The notes: a model not told the origin generated them from the letters alone. A stretch of DNA of 64,000 nucleotides from an uncultured Mycoplasma sp. (GCA_947648205.1 CANSNC010000002.1:97749-161748), one strand, 5' to 3'; shown: positions 1 to 12,581, counted from the stretch's first letter. Translations and numbers: made by a program.

Positions 1-86
1 TGTCTTTTTTATTGTTTGTAAAATATATTAAAATAAATATAACATAAATGAAAACAATGCAATAGTCTTATAAAAGAGGTTTTTTA

Positions 87-1127
87 ATGCAATTTAATAA
101 TAAGTATAATATATTACAAATTTTTTATTCATATGGTACTTTTTTAACAAATTTTATTAAAGAAAAATCAGTTAATAGTATAACTAATAATATTGCAAGA
201 GTAATAAAAGAAGAAATAAAACACAGTTTTCAAAAGAAGACCAAATCCAAAAATTATGTTTCTTTCTTTAGTAAAAATGTAATATATGATGGTTTAAACA
301 TTACAAAACATGTTGAAGGAATTGATAGATCATATTTAGGAATAATAATGGAAGGCATTTTCATTTTATTTTTTAAAAAATTAGAAATTAATGAACTTAA
401 TTTAATAGAAGAATTGAAGTCATCTGTAGCTTATGAATTTGCTATGCAAAGAAAGGGTGGAGAAATTGCTTTTAAAAATAATATTAAAAAAATTATTAAT
501 AATCAAAATTTAATTAATATAATAAACAAAAAAGTTGAATGATTAAAAGTTAATCTACCTTGTTTTCCAGATACTCCAAAATTTGTTTTTTCCAATAATA
601 AAGATGATGAATGTATTCTTAATCACATTCTTAACTTAAAAGAAGTTGCATTAATAAAATTAAAACATAATGATATAGAAGGATTTTCTAGAGTTAATAC
701 AATCATTTTAGAAATTATTTCTAATGGAAATATTTCACTTGATAATCGAAGCATGATAAATTATTTTTATAAAAATATTTTTGGATGTAATACTATTTGC
801 AATAATAAAAAGTATTATTTTAATAATATAGATAAGAAAACAGTTTTTAATCATAAATTTCACACTAAATTTATAAATCAATTTGAAGTTGATTTTTATC
901 ATAATAATTTTGTTTTAGAGTTAAAAACCTCTCAATACATTTTTCAAACACAATGATTTTATCAATTATTATTTTATTATTTTGCTTTAAAAATTAATGG
1001 ACTTAAAGATATGAAATATATTTGTATTTATAATCCATTACTAGGAAATTTTATTAAAATTGAATTATCACATATTATAGATATAAATTATATTGAAAAA
1101 ATTATTATAGAAAATGATATTTTATAA
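87..1127 (+). CDS. Putative PD-(D/E)XK-type nuclease (hypothetical)
   Basis: The frame is open for 346 aa once two internal TGA codons are read as Trp; an AGAGG box lies upstream of the ATG. The N-terminal two thirds match nothing I recognise. Near the C-terminus, Asp269, then a hydrophobic strand, then Glu278-Leu-Lys280 give the D-x(8)-E-x-K pattern of the PD-(D/E)XK nuclease fold. A helix containing Q-x-x-x-YY follows, as in many RecB/Cas4-like members. The activity is inferred from this motif only. The gene is monocistronic-looking, with a MATE transporter starting 46 bp downstream. No methylase is nearby, so a restriction role is not indicated. Confidence 0.6.
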
Positions 1128-1173
1128 AAAAAGAATTTATATAAAAATTATTTTAATAATATAATTCATTTGT

Positions 1174-2865
1174 ATGAAAAAGAAAATAGTAAATAATTTT
1201 TATAAGTCACATAATAATTTAAATTTTAATGTTAATACTGATGAAAACATAAAAACAGCTTATTTAAACTCTAATTTATGAAAATTAAGTATAAGAATAA
1301 TTTTGCCATCTCTTTTATTAACATTGTTACTTGGAATTTATATTTTCATTGATCAAATGTTAATTATTAATCTAGTTCCAAAAGATGGTAATAATTATTT
1401 AAGAGATTATTTTGATTCAGTTGGAAAATTATATTTATATGAAAAAATTGTTAATTTCGTCAATGAAACTAAGCAAGAGATAGTTTCTATTAATAATAAA
1501 GATTTTATTGTTTATGCATCTAATCAAGTTGGAGTATTTAGTTTGATTGTACTATCTTTTGGTTATCTAATAAGCGCAGGTGGTGCAGTTTTATTTAGCA
1601 AATATTCAGCAACACAAGAATTTGATTTAAGAAGAAAAGTAATTATATCAACAATTTATAGTTCTTTTATTTTCAGTATAATATCAACTGTTATTATGAT
1701 AGTTATTCAAAATTATATTTTATCTGCAATGATGCCAAGTTCACAAACTATTAAAGATGATGTATTACAAGGAATATCTACATCGATAACAGTTGATGAA
1801 TTAAGAAACTATTTTGATACATATTATGATGGCATTGTTTATCAGGCAAGTAGATATGTTTATTTTGTAAATGGAAGTATTATTTTTTCGTGTTTTACAA
1901 ACTTAATAGTATTTTATTTAAGAGGAGAAAATAATAGTTTAATACCTACAATTATAGGTATTATTTGTAATTTTTTAAATATTATATTGGATGTTATTTT
2001 TATTATTGTTGCAAAAATTGGAATTATGGGTGGTGGATTAGCTACTTTTTTAGGTCAGTTTATTAATTTTATTATTTTAATTGGATATTTATATAATTTA
2101 AATATTAAAAATAAAACAACTATTTTATTTAGTTATTTAAAAGATTATAAAATTGATTTTAAAATTGTGTTTAATTCTATAATGTTAGGATCTAGTACAT
2201 TTTTGCGTGAATTAAGTCTGGCAATTGCAAACATAGTTTATGTTCCAATATTTATGAACACAGTTGGTAATATTGATAATAATGCTCTACTTTCATTTGC
2301 TCGTCTTGCTGCAAGTCCCATTTATAATTTATTTTTCTTTGCAATTTTTGGTATCATAGATGGATTAAGACCAATTATTAGTTATAACTATTCAATTAAG
2401 AGATATGATAGAGTTAAGAAAACCTTTTGAATTGGAACTATTTATTCATTAATATATTCAATAATTGTAATCGCCTTTGTATTTGCTTTAGTTCCTAATG
2501 TAAATAGCATTTTAGTTGCTTTAAATGTTAAAGATAGTTATGACAAACACAACTTATTAATTTTATTGGCTTCAATGTTTTTACAATTTCCATTTATTTC
2601 TTTATCAATATCAGGACTTGCAATTTTTCAATCAGCAAATAAAAAGTTGATGAATACTATCTTATCTATTATGCAAGGTGCTATTACTTTTTATCCTGTT
2701 TTATTTACTATGAGTTCTATTGCTACATCAACATCATCTATATTTGTTATGGTATTTACAGGATTTACAAATATTTTACTTTCTTCTATTATTATTTTTA
2801 TTTGTACAATTTTATTTCTTTACAAATATAGTAATAAACAAAGTTTTATTTCAAAGAAAATATAG
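1174..2865 (+). CDS. MATE family multidrug/cation antiporter
   Basis: Integral membrane protein of 563 aa with two halves of about six hydrophobic segments each, the MATE/NorM layout. The first half carries an SAGGAVLFSK stretch and the second half repeats the pattern. Two TGA codons are read as Trp. It is longer than the usual roughly 450 aa because of a hydrophilic insertion after TM1 (about residues 55-90) and a second one after TM4. MATE proteins export drugs or metabolites in exchange for Na+ or H+; the substrate cannot be told here. I chose the ATG at 1174 because it adds a plausible cytoplasmic N-terminus before TM1. No clear Shine-Dalgarno precedes it. Confidence 0.82.
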
Positions 2866-3076
2866 TTAGAAATTTAAATTATATTATTTTTACTTGCATC
2901 AAATTTATTAATGAATTTCATATATAGAATATGATTAATAGTTTGTAATTATAAATTATTTACAATTTATTTTATAAGTAAATTTAAAACATTATTATAT
3001 TCAAATGATCTTAATAAATAATTTAATGCATAATAATGTTGTATTATAGAAATAGTTTATTAGGAGTATTAATTTT

Positions 3077-3871
3077 ATGGAATTACTTGAAATAAAAGAT
3101 TATAAATATCATTATCAAAAATCTAAAAATAAATCAAAAGGTACAATAGTATTTATACATGGTTTTGCTACTATGTCAAAATATCATAATGGATTTGCAA
3201 ACTTACTAAAAGATTATGATTATTATGCTCTTGAATTACCTGGGCATGGAATAACAGAAGCTAAAGATTTATCTGTGTTGTCTCCATATAATCTTGCACT
3301 TTCTGTTGTAGAGTGAATTAAATTAATGGATTTTAAAGATTTTTATTTAATTGGTCATTCAATGGGTGGAGGGATTGTTGGTATGGTTAGTACTATGATT
3401 CCAGAATTAATTAAAAAATTAGTGATGGTTACACCTATGAATTCTAGTTATAGTTTAAAATTGCTTAATGTAGTTAAGTTTAATCCTAAAAATAATAAAG
3501 AGACATTTGAAATGCAAAAAGTTTTATATAAGAACCATTTAGAATTTTTTGATAATGAAAACCATCCAGATATTCTTGAAGAAACAAAATATCAATTAGA
3601 ACACAGAAATAAATTTGTTAAGTTATTAGCAAATATGTCATCATTATCTAATATGATTACATTAAAAAAATTAGAAAAATTAATTAGTGTTCCAACATTA
3701 TTAATTTTAGGACAACATGATGGTATTATTGACTATAAAACAGCAACTAAATTGTTTGAGAAAAAACAAAATTTTAAAATTGAACTTTTTGAAAATTCAG
3801 GTCATTTACCTTTTATTGAAGAATTAAATAAATATTATAATATTGTTATATCTTTTATTGAGTCAAATTAA
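3077..3871 (+). CDS. Alpha/beta-hydrolase family protein
   Basis: The 264-aa protein has a complete alpha/beta-hydrolase skeleton. An HGF oxyanion-loop motif lies near residue 29. The nucleophile elbow is GHSMGG with Ser95. A late Asp sits in GQHDGIID and the catalytic His in SGHLPF. This resembles the small lysophospholipase/monoacylglycerol lipase or esterase type that mollicutes carry in several copies. The substrate is unknown; a role in scavenging host lipids is inference. One TGA is read as Trp. A good AGGAG box lies 10 bp before the ATG. It stands alone, followed by a hairpin terminator. Confidence 0.85.
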
Positions 3872-4180
3872 AATATTTTATTAATTTTAATCCTTTCTGG
3901 ATAGTAATTAGGAATGTAAAAATAAAATAATTTATTAGTCATTGATGTTTGTTTTAAATATGAAATGCAATACATATTAATTGTATTTGTATTTCATATT
4001 TTTATATAGAAATTTTTAAATTAAGAATTATAAATGTTAATTCATTTAGTTTGTTTTTTTGAATACACCAAAATATATTATTCTATGAATTTCCCAATTT
4101 TAATTTGTTAAAAAATTATAATATAATGTAATTATAAATATAAAAGTATCTTATTATAAATTATTTTTAGGAGTAAAATT
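3872..4180. other. Intergenic region with terminator and promoter-like AT boxes
   Basis: This 309-bp gap holds the hairpin at 3956-4004 and, before the next gene, TATAAT-like boxes around 4115-4125. No reading frame of note was seen. Confidence 0.5.
3956..4004 (+). terminator. Rho-independent terminator
   Basis: Arms AAATATGAAAT (3956-3966) and ATTTCATATTT (3991-4001) pair perfectly. An inner AATACA/TGTATT pair extends the stem, and a short T run follows. It would end transcription of the hydrolase gene. Confidence 0.7.
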
Positions 4181-7100
4181 ATGAAAAATAAAATTTTAAA
4201 AAGGAAATTTCCTTCTTTTATAGCTGCTTTGTCTATTGTAATTACTAGTTCAATAATTACTACTTCTTGTTCTGCTCTTTCAAACAATAATTCAACTAAC
4301 AATGATGTTACAACACCTTCTACCCCTGATACAAAACCAACTGAGCCTTCAAACCCAACTGAACCACCAAAACCTACTGATCCTTCAAAACCAACTAAGC
4401 CAATAAATCCTACACCAACTCCTAATCCTGAACCTAATCCAAACCCTAATCCAAATCCAATACAACCAGAACCTGAACAACCAGAACCTGGTGTTCCTAT
4501 TAACCCTAGTGATTCATTAATTGATAAATCATTTGCATCAAATGATTTATTAACTTCAATTGGAATTTTAAAAATTGATGATATTGCAACTAAAAAAAGA
4601 AATGTGCAAACTGAATATTACAATAGTGAAGTTTGAAATAAATATCATAATTCACATGGTTTTGTTTACCCTTCTCAAAAAAGAAATTACAAATTGAAAG
4701 ATGTAAATTCTGAAGGTAATAATTTTTTTGGAAAGGGTTCAAATAAAATAGATGGTTTTGATCTTGTCTTTAATGAAAGAGTAACAAATAATGATGGTAG
4801 TTATGTTGAAATTTCAGGTAAGAAAATAAAATATAATGATGAAAAATGAATTAAACAAGAAATAGAAAATGGAACTTTAAAAAAACATAGAGCTACTGAT
4901 GACATGTATAAAAATGATATTAGTAATATTGATTCAATAACAAAAAAATATACTATATCTAATTACGGAATGCCAGGAATTATTCCTTTAGGTTTATATG
5001 CTCCTGCTGGTGAAGTAATTGAAATTTCTTTTGATAATCAATCATGAGAATTTGTAAAAAATAATATTTCTAATTTTGAGTTTATAATTAATGATAACCT
5101 TTGAGATAATTATCCATCAAACAATACTGGAAAAATGTCTAACCGTTATCCATTTGTAAGAACATACTTTGGTTTAAATGAAAGTAATAAAACATTAAAG
5201 ATTGGCTCTCCATTTGGTGGGGGTATATCTTTTAATTTAAAAAAATCAACTGATAATTCTAATTTAACTAGTCCATTTAGAAATCAAAATATAGTATTTA
5301 CAGTTAGAAATGCAGTTCCATGTCTTTTTTATCAAGATGGTATTACTACTCAAAAAGAATGAGATGATCAAATAGAATTACTTAAATCTCAAAAATTAGC
5401 ACCAATTTTTCAAGGAATAAGCAATTATTTTGCATTCACAATTCCTTTTACTGATTTAAATGAAATTGGTCATTTATCACTTGATAATGTTATTTATCCT
5501 AAAGATTCTTTTAAAAGATGAAATCAATACTTGTATCTAAGTAATTATTTTGCAGGTAATGACACCATTGACATTCAACACGGTAAAAGAATACACATGT
5601 TATTTGGTGATGATATGTGAAATAGTAATTTAGCCTATGGGGGAGATAATAAATTATATTGTAAAACTGAATGAGGTTCTAGAGCATTCATTTCAAAAGA
5701 CTGATATGATAGTTTTAATGCAAATACTTCTTGAGGATTTTTTCATGAAATAAACCATAATTTTGAGCAAAATCAGGCATTTTTTAGCAAGAGATCACAT
5801 GGTGCTACAAATGTTGTAACAGCATTTAATTTATCAGTGTTATCTGATGTTACTAGATTCAGAAATGAAGTAAATTGAACTGGCGAAAATGTCAATGCAA
5901 ACACAAATATTAGTTGACCATATTTAGATACACCATATTCAATAATTAAGAATCTTTTAACAAAAGCTGAAAATAGTGTTAATGAATATCCAATTTATTC
6001 CTTATTATTATTTTTAATGGGTTCAAAAAACTTTGTTGAATATGTTAGAGATGATATTATAAATCATAAAAATACTGAGTATGGTTGAACAGCATTAAAA
6101 GAAATTGAAAGAATTAGTGAAACACTTCAATTAAATCTTTGACCTGCTTTTGAAATTTATAGAAAATGATGACATGATAATTGACCAGTAAATTATGATT
6201 CTGCAACTACTGAAGAAAAAGCAATTATTGATAAACTTAAAAAATACAAAGCAGTAGATTTTATAGCAAATCAATATGCATCAGGATCATATCTATACAA
6301 TCAAAAAACAAATAGTTATGATTACACTGGTGATACACTTCCAGCTTTTGAAATTCCAGGACTAGAACAATATACTTTTGATTTTGATAAAATGATAACA
6401 TCAACTAATACAAATTTTAATTGAACTCTAAAGACTCCAGAAAGTTCAACAAAATTAGGAGGTAGCTTAGAAGTTGATCCTAATAATCCCAAAAAAGTTA
6501 TTTATATACCAAATAATCAAAAGGTTAGTGAAATTGATGAATTTGATGTTTCAATTATTCCTGGTAATTGAACTAATAAACCTGATAATTATGTTCCAGA
6601 ATATAGATTTAAAATTAAAGTTAGACAAGTAATTAATAGACCTACTTTAGAGCTTTTTGATTTTTCTAGTTCAAGTCAAACTAATGATGTATTATTAACA
6701 GAATTAAAAAGTAATCAATCTCCATTTGTAAAAATGCCAATAAGTAATTTTGACAATATAGGTTATAAAGGGGTAATAAACTCAGAATTTAAATCTAAAA
6801 AAATAGGAGCAAGAATTAAATATAAATTTGTAGCTCCAAAAGATGGAAATTATACATTCAAGAGTAAATATTCAGACAATTATGCATTCTATGCTAATAA
6901 TGTTAAAGCAAACATTACTAGTAATGATAGTTTTGGTTTTTTAAGAATTTATAATAAAAGTATGAAAAAAGGAGAAGTATTAGAAATTGAAAATTTACTA
7001 GTTAAAAAAATTTTAACTAATGATGAGATATATTTTGGACAAGAAATTTATTTAGATGATCAAAAAATTGATTTATTTAATAATTCTCTAATTTCTAATT

Positions 7101-8080
7101 TAACAAATCAAATTAATCAAACTTTTCCAGAAATTATTGCTGATCCAAAATATTTATATAAACCACGTGAAGTTGATAACACAATGTTTAATAAATCATT
7201 ATCTTCTTTATTTAATTTTAGTGATTATGACTTTAATACTTCATCATTTTTGTCACCAGAAATTGATTACAATTTAACATCAACTACAACTAATAGAATT
7301 GATGCATTAAATGATTATGATTCAGAAGTAGAATTTTTCATTGACAATTATGACTATAATGATAAATTTAAAAATCCAATTTTAGATTTTGATATTAATT
7401 TTACTAAAAGTACTAATGTAAAATCACTGATTTTTGGTAACTATTCTAGCAATTCAAAAGTAAATAAACCATCAAAAATAAAAATAATAGGTTATTCTGA
7501 TAATAATTCGAATGAACAAATTTTATATGATGGTATTTATGATTCAGTTAACAGAGATAATCAAACAACAGCTATTAATTTAACTAAATCAGGTAATTTT
7601 AAAAAAATAAAAGTTCAAATGTTTAATACTATGAATGGAATGAAATTAAGTTGAATAAGACCTTCTGTACAAGAATATTTGTATTTAGGTCCAACTTTTG
7701 GAATAAATAATTCTCACATCATTGCAGATGAAAAATGAAAATATCATAAGAATGATGCATCAAATTTATCTGCAATTAATAACATTTATTTGAAAACAAC
7801 ACAAAAAAATAGTGTTATTGAATTCACTTTAAATAATGCTGAAGGTTTTTCTTTGGTAGGTCAGTCAGGTAATAATTTATCAAATTTTGATTTATATATA
7901 AATGATCAACTTGTAGAAACTGTTACTCCTAATTCAAATAACACTATTTATAATGCAAGTTTATTTAATTATCATTCTAACAATAATTCAATTTTGAAAG
8001 TAAAAATTGTTACTAAAGAAGACAAACCATTCTATTTAAATTACATTATGACTTTTGGTCAAAATGCTTATTTATCTTAG
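4181..8080 (+). CDS. M60/enhancin-like peptidase lipoprotein
   Basis: A 1299-aa surface lipoprotein. The signal peptide ends in a lipobox with Cys30, followed by a Pro/Thr/Asn-rich linker (about residues 45-112) that probably spans the cell surface zone. The segment GMPGIIPLGLYAPAGE and the zinc motif HEINH (residues 522-526) identify the peptidase M60 (enhancin-like) family, whose studied members cleave mucin-type glycoproteins. Downstream, around residue 885, a G-N-Y-T-F...D-N-Y-A-F region resembles PA14-type carbohydrate-binding modules. Many TGA codons are read as Trp. The third zinc ligand expected in an EVTNN-like motif is not evident: the sequence there reads HGATNV. AGGAG precedes the ATG. 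It is probably monocistronic, with a terminator behind it. Confidence 0.85.
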
Positions 8081-8452
8081 ATGCTTTTAAATTTTTAAGA
8101 TTTTAAAAATTTTTAATTAAATTCAAATTAAAGATTGAATAAAATTAAATTGTATCCATAATCAATATATGATTATGGATATTTTTAATTAATTAAAATT
8201 TTAAATCAGATATCTTTTTAAAAAACTTTTATTTTGATATTACATAAATAAGATTTTTAGATCAATAAAATTTATAGAACTATATTCATTTTTTAATTAA
8301 TTTATAAATGATTGAAATCATAATAATTTATACTCTAATAACCACGTTCTAGTTTAGTATTTTAAAAATTTTTGTAAAAATTAAAAATAAATTAGATTTT
8401 TTACATTTTTATTTCGTTTATATATATGGAGGATATTTAAATATTTTAAACT
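8081..8452. other. Intergenic region upstream of the C39 exporter
   Basis: 372 bp of very AT-rich sequence. It holds the terminator at 8154-8185 and a GGAGGATAT box at 8428. No short frame resembling a double-glycine leader peptide, the expected substrate of the exporter, was found here on the plus strand. Confidence 0.45.
8154..8185 (+). terminator. Rho-independent terminator of the M60 lipoprotein
   Basis: ATCCATAATCA (8154-8164) and TGATTATGGAT (8170-8180) form a perfect 11-bp stem with a 5-nt loop, followed by ATTTTT. Confidence 0.85.
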
Positions 8453-10462
8453 ATGAAATTACATGTAATTAATCAAGATAATGAAAATGAATGTGGTATA
8501 TGTGTACTAACTGCACTTCAAAATTTTTTCTATCAAGAAGAAAAACTATCTAAATTAGATCTGTACAATATATTAAATTATGATGGAGATAAAATATCTA
8601 TTTATGATTTAGAAATATTGGCAAGTAAAATTGGATTAGAATTAGAGAGTTATAAACTAGAATTTGATACTTTTAAAAAAATTGAAAATAATACTTTATT
8701 TGTAACATGTCTTTTAAATGAAGATGGGTATCATTATGTGATTTGTAATAAAACCAATAACACAATAACTATATATGATAGCTGTAGTGAAATAAAAAAG
8801 TATACATATGAAGAATTTAAAAATATTTTTACAGGAATTTATATTTCTATAAAAAAGAAAGTAATTAATGACAATCAATGTCTACACTCTACAAATAAAA
8901 ATCAATTTAATTTACCAAATATGTACTTTTTTATTTTTATGTTTATTTTTGTTGATCTTATTTCTACTATTTTATGTGTTATTGGAAATTCATTCATAAA
9001 AATAATAATTGATAAAGTTGTTCCATTGGAATTAATAAGTGAACTATTTTATTTTTCAATATTTTTTATTTCAACTTACATTTTTAATTTTTTAATTAAT
9101 TATGTAATTAATATAATTAAAATAAAAAAGTATGAATCTATATTTAAAGAAAATATATTAATATATGCAAGAATTATTAATTATAAAAATCTAGATTATT
9201 TTGATAAATGTAGTAAAGAAATTATTTATGAACATCCCATAGCTATATCAAAACTAATTATGCATAAGTATTTTGATATACCAGGTTTAATATCTGATTT
9301 AATAACATTTGTTATATTATTTTCTATAATTTTTTTTACATCTTATTTATTTATAATCCCTATTTTTATCAACCTTATTTTTATAGTAATATTTGGTTTT
9401 ATTAAACTAAAAAATAATAATGATAACTACCATTATCTACATATTAATAAAAATAAAATAGAAATTAATTTCAGTAATTTTTATAACTTTTTATTAAATG
9501 AAAAAAATAATAGTAAGTTAAATATTGTAAAAGAAAATTGACTTGAAGAATTGTGAAGTTATCAAAGAATAAATAGAATTAATACAAAATTTAATTTAAC
9601 AATTGATTTATTTGATAATTCAGTTACAAAATTTATTTTTGTAATTTTTATATCAATTTGCAGTTATTTAATTATCATAAAATTTGATAATAATTTGTCT
9701 ATTTCAAATATGATTTTTTTAACATCAATTCTTAATATGATTACAACTTGTATTAATGATATTTTTAATTATTGATGTAGTATTCCATTCTATAAAAAAT
9801 CAAAAAAGATTTTGAATGACTTTTTAAATATAGGTAATTTAAATTTTAAAAAAGGTGTAAAAATAAATAGTGTAGAAAAAATAAAAATTAATAATCTTAA
9901 TTTTAATTATGGAAAAAATTGTATATTTAAAAATTTTAATATAACAATTAATAATGGAGATTTAATTATTGGAAAAAATGGATGTGGTAAGACAACTTTG
10001 TTTAAAATACTGTCTTTAAGTTATCTTGATAAAATAGATAATCAAATTATCATCAATAATTTACCAATTAATTGTTTAGATCAAAAGTGTTTGTTTGACA
10101 ATATTATTTATTTGCCAAGTGATGCATGTTTGGTTTCTAAAGATTTTACAAAAATTATGAATTCTGATTTAGAAACAAAAGATATAGCAACTAAACTAAT
10201 AAAATCAGTCAATCTTAATTTATCTAATAAGGATTTTAGTAAAGGCGAAAAGCAAGTTTTAAATTTAATTAGTATTCTTCATTTAAAAAATAAACTTATA
10301 TTACTAGACGAATCATTTTCAAATATAAATAATAAACTAGACAATGTTATTTATGGTGAAGTGAAAAATCATCTTGAAAAAGATAATTTTGTTCTTTGGA
10401 TATCTCATAATAAAAAGTGTTATAAATATTTTAAAAATAGGATAGAAATAAATGGTAAATAA
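8453..10462 (+). CDS. C39-peptidase ABC exporter (bacteriocin/peptide transporter)
   Basis: The 669-aa protein has the three-part layout of peptide-processing exporters. An N-terminal C39 peptidase carries Gln8, Cys14 (in ECGICVL), His94 (YHYV) and Asp109 (YDS). A membrane domain of about five to six helices follows (residues 155-450). The C-terminal ATPase has Walker A GKNGCGKTT (507-515), signature FSKGEK, Walker B LILLDES and the switch His in WISHNK. Known relatives cut a Gly-Gly leader and export the peptide. All catalytic residues are present, so it looks functional. The ATPase domain is short. The only good ribosome site (GGAGG, 8428) is 20 nt from the ATG, unusually far, and an in-frame stop just upstream excludes an earlier start. 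Confidence 0.88.
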
Positions 10463-10814
10463 AAAACTTAAATATGGATTAGTTGGTCTATTTTTTTCTT
10501 TAATGATATTCTTTGGTTTTTCTTTGTTTTATAAGGTTCAAAATGTTATTGTTGGGAATGTAGTTGAAACAAATCAAACCCAAATTATACAAGTTGAAAA
10601 AAATAATAAAATTAATGTTTGAAAAGGTGCTAATTTTTCTTTTAAATATAACAATAAAAAACTAGAATTTAAAATTGCAAATTACTATATTGAAAATAAT
10701 AGTTATTTTATAACTTTAAATAAATATTTAGTTATTGAAAATAATATTTATAATTTATTTATCAACACAAATAAAGAAATTCTTTTACTTTATATACTTG
10801 ATAATATTTTTTAG
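10452..10814 (+). CDS. Small single-TM protein, putative exporter accessory
   Basis: A 120-aa protein whose start overlaps the end of the C39 exporter by 11 bp, implying translational coupling. It has one N-terminal membrane helix (about residues 8-27) and a roughly 90-residue, beta-rich extracellular part; one TGA is read as Trp. Membrane topology and position suggest a minimal counterpart of the HlyD/membrane-fusion accessory that accompanies C39 exporters, but no sequence motif proves this. It is too interrupted by TGA to be seen as a long frame in the standard code. Confidence 0.65.
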
Positions 10815-10828
10815 GATAGGCTTGAAAT

Positions 10829-11275
10829 ATGTTAAAAATGCAACTACAAGATAAAACAAATTTTATAACTGTAGATCAGAAAAAAATAATTAAAAAAATG
10901 CTAGATTACATTTTTAAATTTGAGTCTATGAAAGGTACTTATTTTTTTGAATTAAATATTGTAGATGAGAAAGAAATACAAATAATAAATAGTAATTTTA
11001 GAAAAAAAAATTATGTAACTGATGTTATCACTTTTTCAATGTGAGATTCTAATAGCTCAATAAAAACAGAACTGCTTGGCGAAATATTTTTATGTAAAGA
11101 AAAAGTTATTTCTCAAGCTAAAGAATATAATCATTCAGTTAACAGAGAATTAATGTTTTTAATTAGTCATGGTATATTTCATTTGCTAGGATATGATCAT
11201 CAAACTCCTGAAGATGAAAAAGAAATGATTAATAACCAATATAATGTATTAGAATATTTAAACATCGGTAGATAA
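10829..11275 (+). CDS. ybeY: Endoribonuclease YbeY (16S rRNA maturation)
   Basis: 148 aa with the family signature H-G-x-x-H-L-x-G-x-D-H (HGIFHLLGYDH) near residues 115-125, which binds the catalytic metal, and the upstream strand FRKKNYVTDVITF. The protein acts in 16S rRNA 3' end maturation and ribosome quality control. It sits first in the ybeY-dgkA-era order typical of Firmicutes and mollicutes. One TGA (after VITFSM) is Trp. It starts 14 bp after the small exporter partner, so read-through from that operon is possible. Confidence 0.93.
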
Positions 11276-11276
11276 A

Positions 11277-11669
11277 ATGTTAAGTCAAAATAAATTAGTT
11301 ACTTTTTTTAGAAAATTTAAATATGCCTTTAAAGGTTTATATTTTTCAATTCGTGAGGAAAAATCATTAGTTGTTCACTTTATTGTTGCAGCAATAGTTT
11401 TAATACTAGCTGGAATTATAAATGAATATATGTCTATTATGGATTGAATAATTTTAGTTATTTGTATTTTTTTAGTTATAGGAGTTGAATTAATAAATAC
11501 AGCAATAGAAAATATTGCTGATATGATTTCTTTCAAATTTAACTATAATGCAAGGAAAATAAAAGATATTTCAGCAGCAGCAGCATTAACTTTTTCATTA
11601 ATGGCTATCATTGTTGGTCTTTTAATTTTTATACCAAAATTAATAACAATTTTTAATACATTAAAATAA
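11277..11669 (+). CDS. dgkA: Diacylglycerol/undecaprenol kinase family protein
   Basis: 130 aa with three membrane helices and the DgkA signature ELINTAIENIAD, whose Glu and Asn residues bind ATP-Mg. Gram-positive members phosphorylate undecaprenol or diacylglycerol. In a wall-less mollicute, lipid recycling is the more likely role (inference). Its ATG begins one base after the ybeY stop, so translation is probably coupled. One TGA is read as Trp. Confidence 0.9.
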
Positions 11670-11690
11670 ATTTGAAAAAAAGGATTCATA

Positions 11691-12581
11691 ATGAAAATAG
11701 GAAAAGTTTCAATTGTAGGAAAACCAAATGTTGGTAAATCAACATTAATAAATCAAATTTTTAATAAAGAGGTTGTTATTGCAACAAGTAAACCTCAAAC
11801 AACTAGAAATAGGATTGAATTATTATATGAAGAAGATGGTTATCAGATAATATTTAATGATACACCAGGTTTTCATGAAGCTAAAAATAAATTAGATTTA
11901 TTTTTAAATTCACAAGTAAAAAAAGCATTAAAAAATGTTGATATTATTCTTTTTGTTTTTGATGCAAAAAGGGAATTTGATCAAGAGGATTTAGATATAT
12001 TAAATCAAATTAAAACATTTAAGCATGAAAAATTAATTATGATTATTAATAAATGTGAAAATGAAGATGCATCAACAATTGAAAGTATCAAAGAAACATT
12101 AAAAAAAATTATTAAATTTGATAAGGAATTTTGTGTATCTGCTTTATATAATCAAAATATAAATGTAGTACTAGAATATATTAAGGAAAATTTAATTGAA
12201 TCAGAGCTTCCTTTGGTTTCTAATCCATCAGAGTTAGAACAACAAGAAAAATTTATTATTGCTGAAATAATTAGGAAAGTGATTTTAAATCAATTTAAAT
12301 ATGAAGTTCCTCATTCTACTGCTGTTGTAGTTGATGAAATGAAATATTATAAAGAAAAAAATTTGTTAGATATTATGTTTTCTATAGTTGTTGAAAAAGA
12401 ATCTCAAAAACCTATTTTAATTGGTAAGGGTGGAAATAGTATTAAAAATATTGGTGTTCTTGCAAGAAAGGAATTATCAAAGATTTATGATTGTAAGATA
12501 TATTTGAAATCTTTTGTTAAAGTTAAGAAAAATTGACGTGATGACAACAATATAATTAAAGAATTGGGATACAAGAAGTAA
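11691..12581 (+). CDS. era: GTPase Era
   Basis: 296 aa. The G domain shows GKPNVGKST (G1), DTPG (G3), NKCE in place of the canonical NKxD (G4), and SAL (G5). The C-terminal KH domain contains GKGGNSIKNIG, which binds the 3' end of 16S rRNA. Era checks 30S subunit maturation, matching the YbeY neighbour. A late TGA codon (residue 282) is Trp, so the true C-terminus extends 15 codons further and the stop overlaps the recO ATG (TAATG). The Asp-to-Glu change in G4 is conservative but uncommon. Confidence 0.95.

Noticed and set aside
4300..4510. CRISPR-like or tandem DNA repeats
   Set aside because: The repetition is codon-level (Pro/Thr/Asn linker) and irregular, without constant spacers.
4181..8080. 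Several separate short genes in the M60 region
   Set aside because: All pieces are in one frame and are separated only by TGA, read as Trp; TAA and TAG are absent until 8078-8080.
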